A stretch of 64,000 bases of DNA, taken from assembly GCF_003953935.1 (NCBI RefSeq), contig NZ_RXLQ01000006.1:339908-403907 (forward strand), read 5' to 3'. This DNA comes from Massilia atriviolacea. Its GTDB lineage: Bacteria > Pseudomonadota > Gammaproteobacteria > Burkholderiales > Burkholderiaceae_D. Each line of letters begins with the position of its first letter. Position 1 is the first letter of the stretch. This document shows positions 27,551 through 36,986 of the stretch, piece by piece. Made by a program: the position numbers and the translations under genes. The notes under the pieces are model-generated. The model saw only the letters and a list, made by a program, of their open reading frames with translations. It had not been told where the DNA came from and searched no databases.

Positions 27551-30500
27551 ATGGAAAGTAATCGTCGTTCTCGACGGCCCCGCATCGTCGCCAGCGCGGT
27601 GCGCAAACTGCGCGCACGCGCGGCATTGATCCAGCTCGGCCAGGCAGCGCCGGAGCCGGACGACGGCACGGCGACACCGCATTCCCACCTTTCCCTCGTG
27701 TCCGACGGCGCCTCCAGCGCCGCCGGCACGCACATCGATACCGACACAGACACCGACATCTTGCCCAATTCCGACACCGCCACCTTGCCCGAAGCAGAAC
27801 ACGACACCGCGCCGCAAGGCACCCCTCCGCGCCGCCGCAGCCGCATCAAGCTGGTCCTGTGGCTGCTGTTACTGGCCTTGCTGGGCGCCGGCGTCTGGTG
27901 GCTGCTCGACGAGGTGCGCACCTCGTCGATGCAGGCCAAGTACTTCGCCGGCATCGCCAAGAAGATCAGCTACAAGGTCGAGAAGGGCCCCAGCACCAAT
28001 ATCCGCTTCCCGCACGACAGCCCGTACGACGAGCGGCTCGGCTACGCCAACCTGCCCGACTACCTGGCCAAGCTCAAATCGCGCGACTTCATGATCGATT
28101 CGCAGGCGCGCCTGTCGCCCAAGATGGTGGAACTGGCCGACCAGGGCCTGTTCGCGACCTACCGCGAGAAGACCAAGGTCGGCCTCGAAATCCTCGACTG
28201 CCGCAGCGAGCCGCTGTTCCTGTCGCGCTTTCCCGAGCGTTTTTACGAAAAGTTCGACGACGCCCCGTCCTCGCTCGTCAAAAGCCTGCTGTTCATCGAA
28301 AACCGCGAACTGCTCGACCCGACCTACCCGAAACGCAACCCGGCGGTCGAGTGGGACCGTTTCAGCAAGGCCGTCTTCGACAAGTCGCTGCACGTTTTCA
28401 GCGGCGGCGACAAGCGCTCGGCCGGCGGCAGCACGCTGGCCACCCAGATCGAAAAATACCGCCATTCGCCGGACGGGCGTACCAGCTCGCTGTCGGAAAA
28501 AGCGCGCCAGATGGTCTCGGCCACCCTGCGCGCCTACCAGTACGGCGAAGACACCACCAAGGCGCGGCGCCAGATCGTGATCGATTACCTGAACACGGTG
28601 CCGCTGTCGGCCAAATCCGGTTACGGTGAAGTCAACGGCATCGGCGACGGCATGTGGGTCTGGTACGGACGCGATTTCGCGGCCATGAACAAGCTGCTCA
28701 AGGACGAGCCGCATTCGCCCGACGCCGCGCTGGTGTACAAGCAGGCGCTGTCGCTGATGATCGCGCAGCGCCGTCCGGCCCACTACCTGGGCGCCGGCGC
28801 CAACGACCTCGAAAACCTGACCAACACCCACTTGCGGGTGCTGGCCCAGGCTGGCGTGATCACGCCGCAGCTGCGCGACGCCGCGCTGGGCATGAAGCTC
28901 GAGCCGGCCAAGGGTTCCGGGGTGGCGCCGCCGGCGGCCAACGCCTTTGTATCGCGCAAGGCCTCGAACGCGGTGCGCACCCACCTGGCCGGTCTGCTGG
29001 GCGACTCGCGCCTGTACAACCTGGACCGCCTCGACCTGTCGGTGGTCAGCACGCTCGACTCGGAAGCGCAGCAAGCCGTCACCGCCATGCTGCGCAAGCT
29101 GCGCGACGCCGACTCGGCGCGCGAGGCCGGCCTGACCGGCAAGGGTATGCTGGGCAACGGCGACCCGGCCAACGTGGTGTACAGCTTCACGCTGATGGAA
29201 CGCGGCGAAAAGGCCAACTACCTGCGCGTGCAGACCGATAACTACGACCAGCCGCTCGACATCAACGAAGGCGCGAAACTCGACCTCGGCTCCACCGCCA
29301 AGCTGCGCACCCTGGTGACCTACATGGACATCGTCGACCAGCTGTACCAGCGCTTCAACGGCATGAGCGCCGAAGAACTGCGCAAGACCGTGGTCGATCC
29401 GAAGGACCGGCTGTCGCAGTGGGCCATCGAATACTTCTTGACGATGCCGTCGGGCGCCGCGCGCGACCTGCCGGCCATGCTGGAAGCGGCGATCGAGCGC
29501 AAATACTCGGGCAGCCCGGCCGAAGGCTTCTTTACCGGCGGCGGCATGCACACCTTCGGCAACTTCAGCCGCCTCGATAACACGCGCATCATGAGCGTGC
29601 GCGACGCGCTGCGCAGCTCGACCAACCTGGTGTTCGTGCGCCTGATGCGCGACGTGGTGCGCTACTACATGTTCCAGCTGCCCGGTTCCTCGGCCGCGCT
29701 GCTGGCCGACGCCGACGATCCGCGCCGCGCCGAATACCTGGCCCGCTTCGCCGACCGCGAAGGGCGCGAGTTCCTCGGCCGCTTCTACAACAAGTACAAG
29801 GGCAAGAACGCGGCCGAGGCCGAAAAAGTGCTGCTCGCGAGCTTCCGCCCGACCCCGACCCGGCTGGCCAACGTGCACCGCACGATCGCTCCCAACGCCA
29901 CGCTGGCGCAGTTCTCGGCCTTCGTGAAGGACAACCTGGTGTCGGCCAACGAAGTGCCGGACGAGCGCATCGCGCGCATGTACGACCAGTACGCCCCGGC
30001 GAACATGTCGCTGGCCGACCGCGGCTACCTGGCCACCATCCACCCGCTCGAACTGTGGCTGGTCGGTTACTTCCGCGCCAATCCGGCTGCCACCTATTCC
30101 GACATGGTCGCGGCCAGCGTCAAGGAGCGCCAGGAAGTGTATGCCTGGCTGTTCAACACGCACCGCAAGCACGCGCAGGACCGCCGCATCGCCGGCCTGC
30201 TGGAAGTCGAGGCGTTCCTGAAGATCCACGCGCAGTGGAAGAAGATGGGTTATCCCTTCGACTCGCTGGTGCCGTCGTATGCGACGACCCTGGGCGCCTC
30301 GGCCGACCGTCCGGCCTCGCTGGCCGAGATGATGGGCATTATCGTCAACAAGGGCGTGCGCAAGCCGGTGCAGCGCATCGACTCGCTGCATTTTGCCGAG
30401 GGCACGCCGTACGAGACGCTGGTCAAGCAGGCCAAGAGCGCGCCGGGCGAGCAGATCCTGTCGCCGGAAGTGGCGCGCGCGGTGGCCGATGCGATACGCG

Positions 30501-30850
30501 GCGTGGTCTCCGACGGTACCGCCAAGCGGGTCAAGACCGCCTTCAAGATGGCTGACGGCAGCATCATCGCCGTGGGCGGCAAGACCGGTACCGGCGACCA
30601 GCGCTTCGAAGTGTACGGCGGCGGCGGACGGTTGATCGAATCGCGTTACGTGAACCGCTCGGCGACCTTCGTCTTCAACATCGGCGAACGCTTTTTTGGG
30701 AGCATGACGGCGTATGTGCACGGGCCCTCGTCGGCCGACTACGACTTCACCAGCGCCTTGCCGGTGCAGTTGCTGACGGTGCTGGCGCCGACCCTGATGC
30801 CGATGATCGAGCCGCCGACCGATGGTTCGGTCAAGCAGTGCGTGCGGTGA
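27551..30850 (+). CDS. Divergent class A penicillin-binding protein (GT51 + transpeptidase)
   Basis: A 1099-residue inner-membrane protein for peptidoglycan synthesis. A 100-residue cytoplasmic tail contains an Asp/Thr run (HIDTDTDTD). One membrane helix follows (101-118). The GT51 region has FIENRELLDP (Glu250) and GGSTLATQIEK, but the usual EDxxFxxHxG is degenerate. The transpeptidase domain has STAK (Ser581), S690-T-N692 and K1011-T-G-T, so all three penicillin-binding motifs are complete. The length exceeds typical PBP1 by about 250 residues, mostly in insertions of the second half. It begins 317 bases after the CinA-like gene and ends near a strong hairpin. Confidence 0.85.
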   Translation: MESNRRSRRPRIVASAVRKLRARAALIQLGQAAPEPDDGTATPHSHLSLVSDGASSAAGTHIDTDTDTDILPNSDTATLPEAEHDTAPQGTPPRRRSRIKLVLWLLLLALLGAGVWWLLDEVRTSSMQAKYFAGIAKKISYKVEKGPSTNIRFPHDSPYDERLGYANLPDYLAKLKSRDFMIDSQARLSPKMVELADQGLFATYREKTKVGLEILDCRSEPLFLSRFPERFYEKFDDAPSSLVKSLLFIENRELLDPTYPKRNPAVEWDRFSKAVFDKSLHVFSGGDKRSAGGSTLATQIEKYRHSPDGRTSSLSEKARQMVSATLRAYQYGEDTTKARRQIVIDYLNTVPLSAKSGYGEVNGIGDGMWVWYGRDFAAMNKLLKDEPHSPDAALVYKQALSLMIAQRRPAHYLGAGANDLENLTNTHLRVLAQAGVITPQLRDAALGMKLEPAKGSGVAPPAANAFVSRKASNAVRTHLAGLLGDSRLYNLDRLDLSVVSTLDSEAQQAVTAMLRKLRDADSAREAGLTGKGMLGNGDPANVVYSFTLMERGEKANYLRVQTDNYDQPLDINEGAKLDLGSTAKLRTLVTYMDIVDQLYQRFNGMSAEELRKTVVDPKDRLSQWAIEYFLTMPSGAARDLPAMLEAAIERKYSGSPAEGFFTGGGMHTFGNFSRLDNTRIMSVRDALRSSTNLVFVRLMRDVVRYYMFQLPGSSAALLADADDPRRAEYLARFADREGREFLGRFYNKYKGKNAAEAEKVLLASFRPTPTRLANVHRTIAPNATLAQFSAFVKDNLVSANEVPDERIARMYDQYAPANMSLADRGYLATIHPLELWLVGYFRANPAATYSDMVAASVKERQEVYAWLFNTHRKHAQDRRIAGLLEVEAFLKIHAQWKKMGYPFDSLVPSYATTLGASADRPASLAEMMGIIVNKGVRKPVQRIDSLHFAEGTPYETLVKQAKSAPGEQILSPEVARAVADAIRGVVSDGTAKRVKTAFKMADGSIIAVGGKTGTGDQRFEVYGGGGRLIESRYVNRSATFVFNIGERFFGSMTAYVHGPSSADYDFTSALPVQLLTVLAPTLMPMIEPPTDGSVKQCVR

Positions 30851-30880
30851 TGCAATAGCGTTCGCTCAAGTCGCGCATAG

Positions 30881-30925
30881 TGAAGGGCCGTCTTTGCCGC
30901 CAGGGCCGGGAAAGACGGCCCTTCA
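30881..30925. terminator. 15-bp perfect stem-loop after the PBP gene
   Basis: TGAAGGGCCGTCTTT (30881-30895) pairs perfectly with AAAGACGGCCCTTCA (30911-30925), loop 15 bases. No long T run follows, but its position 30 bases past the PBP stop suggests transcription termination or 3' end protection. Confidence 0.75.
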
Positions 30926-30989
30926 GTTATCGGCATGAAGATGGACCCGTGCTTGCATAGTTCGGAAAATGTTGGCATCGTACCGAACC

Positions 30990-32348
30990 ATGAAACCTTT
31001 GCAACGTGCGATGTCCAAAATCCGGAAGTTCACCCAGTTCTCGTTGCGCGACCTGGTAGCCACCGCCGGTCCCACCGTCCTCACCATCGTCGCCCTGTGC
31101 GCGGTGGCCTACCTGCTGGTCGATCCCTCGCCGCCGCGCAGCGTCACCCTCGGCACCGGCCAGGAAAACAGCGCCTACGAAGAATTCGGCAAACAATACG
31201 CGGCCAGGCTGGCCAGGCATGGCATCAAGGTCACCCTGCAGCGCTCCCTCGGCTCGCAGGACAACCTGCAGCACCTCAACGAAGGCAAGGTCGATATCGC
31301 GTTTGTGCAGAGCGGCTCGACCGAGCAGGCCGAAGCCCAGCGCAAGGGCCTCGTCTCCATCGGCAGCCTGTTTACCGAACCGGTCTGGCTGTTCCTGCGC
31401 GAGGAAACCCAGGTCACCCGGCTCACTGAGCTCAAGGGCCTGAGAATCAACCTCGGGCCGGAAGGCAGCGGCGTGCCGAAGCTGTTCCGCCAGGTGCTGG
31501 CGCTCAATGGCGTCGAGCCGGGCGACCTGGCCATCGGCGCACTGGAAAACACACCGGGCACGGTGGAACTGCTGGAAGGACGCATCGATGGCCTGGTCTT
31601 CAGTTCCGGCCCGGACGCGCCGCTGGTGCAGATGCTGCTGCAAACCCCGGGCGTGAAGCTGTTCGATTTTGCGCAGGCCGAAGCCTATTCGCGGCGCTTG
31701 CCGTTCGTCTCGCATGTGGTCCTGCCGCGCGGGATCGTGGACGTGGGGCGCGACTTGCCGGCCCAGGATTATCACCTGATCGCCCCGACCGCGACCCTGG
31801 TGGCGCGCGAGGACCTGCATCCGGCGCTGATCGACCTGTACGTGCAGGCGGCCAGCGAGATCCATGGCGGCACCGGCTGGTTCCAGCAGCAGGGCCAGTT
31901 CCCCTCGGCGCGCTACACCGAAATTCCGGTAGCGCGCGAAGCCGCCAAGTTCTACAAGGATGGCGCGCCGCTGCTGCAACGCTACATGAGCTTCTGGCTG
32001 GCGAATTTTTTCGATCGCATGTGGGTCGTGGTGGTGGCGCTGGCGGCGCTGGTGCTGCCGCTGTCGAAGGTGGTGCCGCCCTTGTACGTGTGGCGCATCC
32101 GCTCGCGCGTGTACCGCTGGTACGGCCAGCTGCGCACGGTGGAGCAGGAGCTGGAAGCGGCCCAGGGGCCGCAGCGCGCGGAGATTTGCGCGGGACTGTT
32201 AAAGCGCCTCGACGAGATCGAAGAGATGGTGAACCAGATTTCGATTCCGCTGGCCTTCGCCGACGGCTTGTACGGACTGCGCAGTCATATCAATTTCGTG
32301 CGCCAGCGGGTAAAGAACGCGAATGGCGCGACCGCAGCGGCCAAATAA
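30990..32348 (+). CDS. Membrane-anchored TAXI-family solute-binding protein
   Basis: A 452-residue protein with an N-terminal anchor (about residues 25-45) and a TAXI TRAP-type binding domain: SVTLGTGQENSAYEEFG, IAFVQSGSTEQAEA, LTELKGLRINLGPEGSGVPKLFRQVL, ELLEGRIDGLVFSSG and a late LPAQDYHLIAPTATLVAREDLHPAL. It then has a second hydrophobic segment (MWVVVVALAALVLPLSKVV) and a cytoplasmic helical tail with a likely coiled coil (ELEAAQGPQRAEICAGLLKRLDEIEEM). No TRAP permease gene is near. The 3' end overlaps the histidine kinase gene by 26 bases. The start is uncertain (30990 or 31011). Confidence 0.82.
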   Translation: MKPLQRAMSKIRKFTQFSLRDLVATAGPTVLTIVALCAVAYLLVDPSPPRSVTLGTGQENSAYEEFGKQYAARLARHGIKVTLQRSLGSQDNLQHLNEGKVDIAFVQSGSTEQAEAQRKGLVSIGSLFTEPVWLFLREETQVTRLTELKGLRINLGPEGSGVPKLFRQVLALNGVEPGDLAIGALENTPGTVELLEGRIDGLVFSSGPDAPLVQMLLQTPGVKLFDFAQAEAYSRRLPFVSHVVLPRGIVDVGRDLPAQDYHLIAPTATLVAREDLHPALIDLYVQAASEIHGGTGWFQQQGQFPSARYTEIPVAREAAKFYKDGAPLLQRYMSFWLANFFDRMWVVVVALAALVLPLSKVVPPLYVWRIRSRVYRWYGQLRTVEQELEAAQGPQRAEICAGLLKRLDEIEEMVNQISIPLAFADGLYGLRSHINFVRQRVKNANGATAAAK

Positions 32349-35298
32349 CGGCCGCTTGATGCTGCTGCGTGCCCTGCGGGCCGTTTGCCTGCTGGCGGTC
32401 TTCGCACTCGAATGGGCTTGCGCGGCGACTCCCCGGCCCTTGCTCACCGACTACACCCATACCGCCTGGACCGAACTCGATGGCGCGCCCGCCGGCGTGA
32501 CCAAATTCGCGCAGGGCCCCGATGGCTGGCTGTGGATCGCGACGCCGGCCGGCCTGTATCGCTTCGACGGCGTGCGGTTCGAGCGCACCGATACGGTCTA
32601 CGGGCGTGCGCTCGCGTCCAGCAATATCATGGCGCTGACCGCCACCGCGGACGGTGCGGTCCTGATCGGCTACCGCGTCGGCGGCGTATCCGTCTTCCGC
32701 AAGGATGGCGCGCGCACCTATGCCGAAGACGGCGGCTTGCAACCGGTCGGCGTGCTGCATCTCGAAGCGGCGCCCGATGGCGCCATCTGGGCGGCGATGC
32801 GCGACGGCGTGGCCGTGCTGGCGCCAGGCGCCGGCCGCTTCCGCTATCTCGGTCCCGAGAGCGGGCTGCCGTCCCTGGGCGTGTTCCAGATCCTGTTCGC
32901 GCGCGACGGCACGACCTGGGTCGGCACCAACACGGGCGCCTGGTTTCGCAAGCGGGGCGAGACGCGCTTTGCGCGCGCATGGCCGCATGTCACGCTGGTC
33001 TGGCTGTGCGAGGCGCCGGACGGCACGATCTGGGGCAACGATTTCAAGCAGGGCTATTACCGCGTCAGTACAACGGCGCCTGCCGCCGGCGCGCCGGCCG
33101 GCCCCGAACTGGAAGGCTACGGCATGCGCTTCGACCGCCAGGGCACCATGTGGATGATGCATCCGGATGGCCTGGAACGCCGGCTCGCTGCGGGCGTGCC
33201 GGAGCAGCGCCTGTCGAAGGACAACGGTATCAGCGGCCCGCTGCCGGGCGCACTGTTCGAAGACCGCGAAGGCAATCTGTGGCTCGGCACCTCGCGCGGC
33301 ATGGACCGGCTGCGCCCGAATCGTCTGCGCACCGTGCCGGTCGTGCCGCAACTGGAGTCGCCCGCGCTGGTGACCGGACCGTCCGGCGAGATGTGGGTGG
33401 GCGACTACGCGGGCGACCTGTGGCGCTTCGACCGCGAAGGGCGTGTCAGCCGCGAGGTGCCGGGCAAACTGACGGCCAGCTACACCGACCCGGACGGCGT
33501 GCTGTGGCTGGGCGGGATGGAGGGCGTGCTGCGGCGCGGGCGCGACGGCGCGCTGACCACGTTCCGCTTTCCGGACGAACTGACAAGCCTGCGCGTGCAC
33601 GCCATGCAGCAGGACCGTCATGGCGTGCTGTGGGTTTCGTTCTCGGCCGGCAAAGGCGTGTACCGGCTGGCCGATGGGGCGTGGACCAGGGCGGAGCACA
33701 TTCCGGTTCTCCTGACGACATCGATGGCGCGCGACGCCGCCGGCAACGTCTGGATGGGGCACCTGCGCAGCCAGCTCAGCATCGTCGGCGACGGCGCCGT
33801 GCGCCGGCTGGGCGTGGATCAGGGCCTGCAACTGGGGACGATCCTGACGCTCGGCGCCGACGGCAACGCCATGTGGGTGGGCGGCGAGAACGGCGTCGCA
33901 CTGCATCGCGAGGGCCGCTTCGCCGTCTTGCGCGGCGAGCGCAGCGAATCGTTTCGGGGCGTGTCGGGCATCGTGCGCGAGCCTGGCGGCGACCTGTGGC
34001 TGCATGGGGCCGACGGCCTGTATCGCATCGCCGCCGCCGACCTGGATGGATGGTTGAAGGACCCGCGCGGCGCGGTGGCGTTCGAGCGCTTCGATGCGCA
34101 GGACGGCATGCAGGGCCATGCGCCGCAACTGCGGCCGGTGCCATCGCTGAAACGTGCGCGTGACGGCGTGCTGTGGTACGCCACTGCGGGGACGGTCGGC
34201 ACCATCGACCCGGCCAACATCCTGCGCAACCGCCTGGCGCCGCCGGTGCACATCACCGGTGTGACCGCCGACGGCGTGCGCTATCGGCCTGCCGATGGGC
34301 GTGTACCCGGCCTGGCGCAGGGAACGCGCAATCTGCGCATCGACTTTACCGCGTTGAGCCTGTCGATTCCCGAGCGCGTGCGCCTGCGCTACCGGCTGGT
34401 CGGGTTCGAGCGCGCGTGGCAGGAGCCGGCCGGGCGGCGCGAGGCGTATTACACCAATCTGGCGCCCGGCAAATATCGCTTCGAGGTCATCGGGTCGAAC
34501 GAGGACCATCTGTGGAACACGGCCGGCGCTGCGCTGGAGATCGATATCCCGCCGACCTTCTTGCAAAGCGGCTGGTTCAAGGTGCTGGCGCTGGCGAGCG
34601 GCGCACTGCTGCTGTACGCGGCGTATGCCTTGCGCATCGGCTACCTGACGGCGCGCATGCAGGAGCGCCTGCAGGAACGGCTGGCCGAGCGTACCCGCGT
34701 GGCGAGGGCCTTGCACGACACCTTGCTGCAAAGCGTGCAGGCGCTGCTGATGTCCTTCGACGCCCACAGCCGCAAGGTGGAACAGGGCACGCAGGAGCGC
34801 GCGCGCCTGGAGCAGACGCTCAACCTGGCGGAGCAGTTGCTGGCGGAGGGGCGCGATCAGATCATGGGCCTGCGCGCGCCGTCGTCGGAGGATGCTCTGG
34901 AACTGACGCTTGGACAGTTCGGCCAGTCGCTGGCCGGGTACTGGCCGCACGCGTTCGGGATGAAGGTCGAAGGTAGTCCCAAGCCATTGCGCCCCGACGT
35001 GCATGCGGAAATCCATGCGATCGCGCGCGAAGCGCTGTTCAATGCCTCGCGCTATGCCGACGCGACCCGGATCGACATCGAACTGGTCTACGGCGCCGCC
35101 GCATTCGTCGTGCGCATCCGCGATAACGGCCGGGGACTCGACGACGTCGTCGCCGCGGCGGGCCAGCGCTCCGGCCATTGGGGGCTGGTCGGCATGCGCG
35201 AGCGCGCCAGCTGCATCGGCGCGCTGCTCGCTATCGATAGCCAGGCGGGGGCGGGAACGGACATCACGGTGACGGTCCCTGGAAAGAAGGCTTACTGA
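32323..35298 (+). CDS. Hybrid-free sensor histidine kinase with periplasmic beta-propeller
   Basis: A 991-residue membrane kinase. A signal segment (LLRALRAVCLLAVFALEWACA) precedes about 600 residues of propeller repeats (WLWIATPAGLYRFDG, IWAAMRDGVAVL, NLWLGTSRGMDRLRPN), then a Y_Y_Y domain at about 643-745 and one membrane helix at about 753-772. The cytoplasmic part is a HisKA_3 domain with RVARALHDTLLQSVQ (His798) and an HATPase with EALFNASRYA and IRDNGRGLD. These are NarL-type kinases. No response regulator is encoded in the window, so the partner is elsewhere. The ATG at 32323 overlaps the TAXI gene; 32359 is a possible later start without a ribosome binding site. Confidence 0.88.
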   Translation: MARPQRPNNGRLMLLRALRAVCLLAVFALEWACAATPRPLLTDYTHTAWTELDGAPAGVTKFAQGPDGWLWIATPAGLYRFDGVRFERTDTVYGRALASSNIMALTATADGAVLIGYRVGGVSVFRKDGARTYAEDGGLQPVGVLHLEAAPDGAIWAAMRDGVAVLAPGAGRFRYLGPESGLPSLGVFQILFARDGTTWVGTNTGAWFRKRGETRFARAWPHVTLVWLCEAPDGTIWGNDFKQGYYRVSTTAPAAGAPAGPELEGYGMRFDRQGTMWMMHPDGLERRLAAGVPEQRLSKDNGISGPLPGALFEDREGNLWLGTSRGMDRLRPNRLRTVPVVPQLESPALVTGPSGEMWVGDYAGDLWRFDREGRVSREVPGKLTASYTDPDGVLWLGGMEGVLRRGRDGALTTFRFPDELTSLRVHAMQQDRHGVLWVSFSAGKGVYRLADGAWTRAEHIPVLLTTSMARDAAGNVWMGHLRSQLSIVGDGAVRRLGVDQGLQLGTILTLGADGNAMWVGGENGVALHREGRFAVLRGERSESFRGVSGIVREPGGDLWLHGADGLYRIAAADLDGWLKDPRGAVAFERFDAQDGMQGHAPQLRPVPSLKRARDGVLWYATAGTVGTIDPANILRNRLAPPVHITGVTADGVRYRPADGRVPGLAQGTRNLRIDFTALSLSIPERVRLRYRLVGFERAWQEPAGRREAYYTNLAPGKYRFEVIGSNEDHLWNTAGAALEIDIPPTFLQSGWFKVLALASGALLLYAAYALRIGYLTARMQERLQERLAERTRVARALHDTLLQSVQALLMSFDAHSRKVEQGTQERARLEQTLNLAEQLLAEGRDQIMGLRAPSSEDALELTLGQFGQSLAGYWPHAFGMKVEGSPKPLRPDVHAEIHAIAREALFNASRYADATRIDIELVYGAAAFVVRIRDNGRGLDDVVAAAGQRSGHWGLVGMRERASCIGALLAIDSQAGAGTDITVTVPGKKAY

Positions 35299-35413
35299 CA
35301 GCCGTGTGACATTCCGGGCTCCGTGCAGTCCTGTGGCAACTTGACTTGACAAGCATCGCACCAAACCGCCGCGCACGAAATATACCTGTAGTAATATACA
35401 AACCAGTCAGCTT

Positions 35414-35423
35414 TGTATATACA
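35414..35423. promoter_or_regulatory. Palindromic operator candidate, site 1
   Basis: TGTATATACA is a perfect palindrome that recurs at 35540-35549. The repeated site in front of a toxin-antitoxin-like pair suggests binding by the ribbon-helix-helix antitoxin or another autoregulator. Confidence 0.5.
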
Positions 35424-35538
35424 GATGTGAGCGATACAGTCAGCTAGGGTCTGGGTGGCGCCTGGATAGCACATTGACCTTGATCCGTCTCAAGATGCGC
35501 TGCTGGAAAGCTTGTACTGTCGGACGCTTGGTTCTTCA

Positions 35539-35550
35539 CTGTATATACAG
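35539..35550. promoter_or_regulatory. Palindromic operator candidate, site 2
   Basis: CTGTATATACAG is a perfect 12-base palindrome 12 bases before the toxin GTG start. It shares the TGTATATACA core with the site at 35414. Confidence 0.55.
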
Positions 35551-35562
35551 GCTGGGGGTAAG

Positions 35563-35847
35563 GTGCCGATACGTATCAGTCAGAATGTTCTCGACAAGAT
35601 TGGCGAGCGCATGATTACAGCAGCAGAAATCGAGCAGTGCTTCATGAACCGGGAGGGAGGTTTATGTGTGGATACCCGAGCACATCACTTGACAGATCCA
35701 CTCACAAACTGGTTCGTCGCAAAAACCGATCAAAACCGGGTGCTCAAGATTATGTTTGTTCCCGTCAAAGATGGGGTAGAGCTGAAATCAGCCTATGAAG
35801 CCACTGTAGAGATATGTCGCATATACAATAAATATGCAAAACCCTAA
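35563..35847 (+). CDS. Toxin-like small protein (type II TA candidate)
   Basis: A 94-residue protein starting from GTG (35563) with GGGGG four bases upstream; the ATG-initiated frame at 35512 would include the operator palindrome. The sequence MPIRISQNVLDKIGERM, AEIEQCFMNREGG, DTRAHHLTDPLTNWFVA and LKIMFVPVKDG is the kind often annotated as ADP-ribosyl-(dinitrogen reductase) hydrolase, a misleading name for a small RelE/BrnT-like group. It lies nine bases upstream of a predicted DNA-binding partner. Toxicity is inferred from this layout. Confidence 0.68.
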   Translation: MPIRISQNVLDKIGERMITAAEIEQCFMNREGGLCVDTRAHHLTDPLTNWFVAKTDQNRVLKIMFVPVKDGVELKSAYEATVEICRIYNKYAKP

Positions 35848-35856
35848 GGAGTTGAA

Positions 35857-36213
35857 ATGGCCGAAACGCAGAAAATTGACGATACGCATGAGGCTTGGGA
35901 CAGCGGGAAGTTGGGCGCCGATGAGAAGTTCGTTCAGCGTGCCCCGGACAGGGCAGAGCGTGAACTGGACGATTCTCTGGGCTTGCAAGCTATCTCGATT
36001 CGCATTCCCAAAGATTTGATCGAGCAATTCAAGCTGATCGCCAAAATCCACGGAATGGGTTACCAGCCATTGATGCGTGAGGCGTTGAAACGCTTTGCCC
36101 ATGCAGAAATCAGAGCGATATTGACGCAAATGGCGAACGAGGGGAAGAAAGAACTTCTGGAAAACGGCAATCAAAAAATTGAGGTTGAACTCAATCTGAA
36201 TGTCGCCGCCTGA
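35857..36213 (+). CDS. Ribbon-helix-helix antitoxin-like protein
   Basis: A 118-residue protein with an acidic, probably flexible N-terminus (residues 1-40) and a central AISIRIPKDLIEQFKLIAKIHGMGYQPLMREALKRF that reads as a CopG/BrnA-like ribbon-helix-helix: a short beta strand, then two helices. The C-terminal 30 residues are mixed and include a second strand-like KIEVELNLNV. It follows the toxin-like gene by nine bases with an AAGGAG ribosome binding site. It probably neutralises the toxin and represses the pair through the palindromes upstream. Confidence 0.7.
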   Translation: MAETQKIDDTHEAWDSGKLGADEKFVQRAPDRAERELDDSLGLQAISIRIPKDLIEQFKLIAKIHGMGYQPLMREALKRFAHAEIRAILTQMANEGKKELLENGNQKIEVELNLNVAA

Positions 36214-36438
36214 CAGCAGAACTCTTGCCTGGTCTGAAAGGCGGTCGATCTTTCTCGACGGGCTAAGAACCGTTACCGTCCTAAGAACTTGACCGGCAAT
36301 CAATGCGAGTTTTGGCAAACAGAAACGGATGCGGTGCAAGGCGGCGAGTGCGCGGTAGTGCGAGCACTGCAAGCAGGAGCCAGCGCAGCAACGCGCCGGT
36401 TCTGGCAGCCAAGAACACATTTATTTCTGGGCGAGTAC

Positions 36439-36897
36439 TCAGGCCCCCAGCCAGGGCAAGCCCGCCTTGCACCAGCCTCCCACCGTCTTGCGGTGCCCGT
36501 CCGCATCCTTGTCGCCCTCGAAGCCTTCCAGGATGTCGAAGGCGTGCGCATAGCCGTTCTCGGTCGCGACCCGGGCCGCGTGACGCGACCTGACGCCCGA
36601 GCGGCACAGGAACAGCAGCACCTCATCCTTCTGCGCCACGGCCTGCAGCTGCTGCAAGAAATCCGGATTCGGCACGCCTTCCGGCCACAAACTCCACTGC
36701 ACCGCGCAGTGCTGCTGCGCGGGGATGGTCACCTTGCCTACCCAGGCGCGCTCCGCTTCGGTGCGCACGTCGACCAGCCGCACGCGCGCCGCGCTTTGCA
36801 GCAGGTCCCACGCTTCCTGCGGCGTCACCGCTCCCGCATACGGTTGGCCGGGGGCCCGGGTGCGGGCGGCGGCAAGCAGGGTCTCGACGTTACTCAT
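36439..36897 (-). CDS. Rhodanese-like sulfurtransferase
   Basis: A 152-residue single rhodanese domain: AVTPQEAWDLLQ, VRLVDVRTEAERAWVGKV and the active-site loop FLCRSGVRSRHAA with Cys98. The loop CRSGVR is of the common single-domain type acting on small sulfur compounds or thiosulfate. There is no signal peptide. Start 36897 has GAGGAA upstream. It diverges from glnA across a nitrogen-control region. Confidence 0.9.
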   Translation of the reverse strand: MSNVETLLAAARTRAPGQPYAGAVTPQEAWDLLQSAARVRLVDVRTEAERAWVGKVTIPAQQHCAVQWSLWPEGVPNPDFLQQLQAVAQKDEVLLFLCRSGVRSRHAARVATENGYAHAFDILEGFEGDKDADGHRKTVGGWCKAGLPWLGA

Positions 36898-36986
36898 GGC
36901 GTATTCCTCAATGAAGTTTGCGATTATTATATGAGCGGCGCACCATGGCGCGGCATGTATTCCTTTTCGGTGCATGCCGCATCAAA

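Noticed and set aside
27869..30721. A 950-codon minus-strand frame over the PBP gene
   Set aside because: The plus-strand frame holds all PBP motifs; the minus frame is compositional noise.
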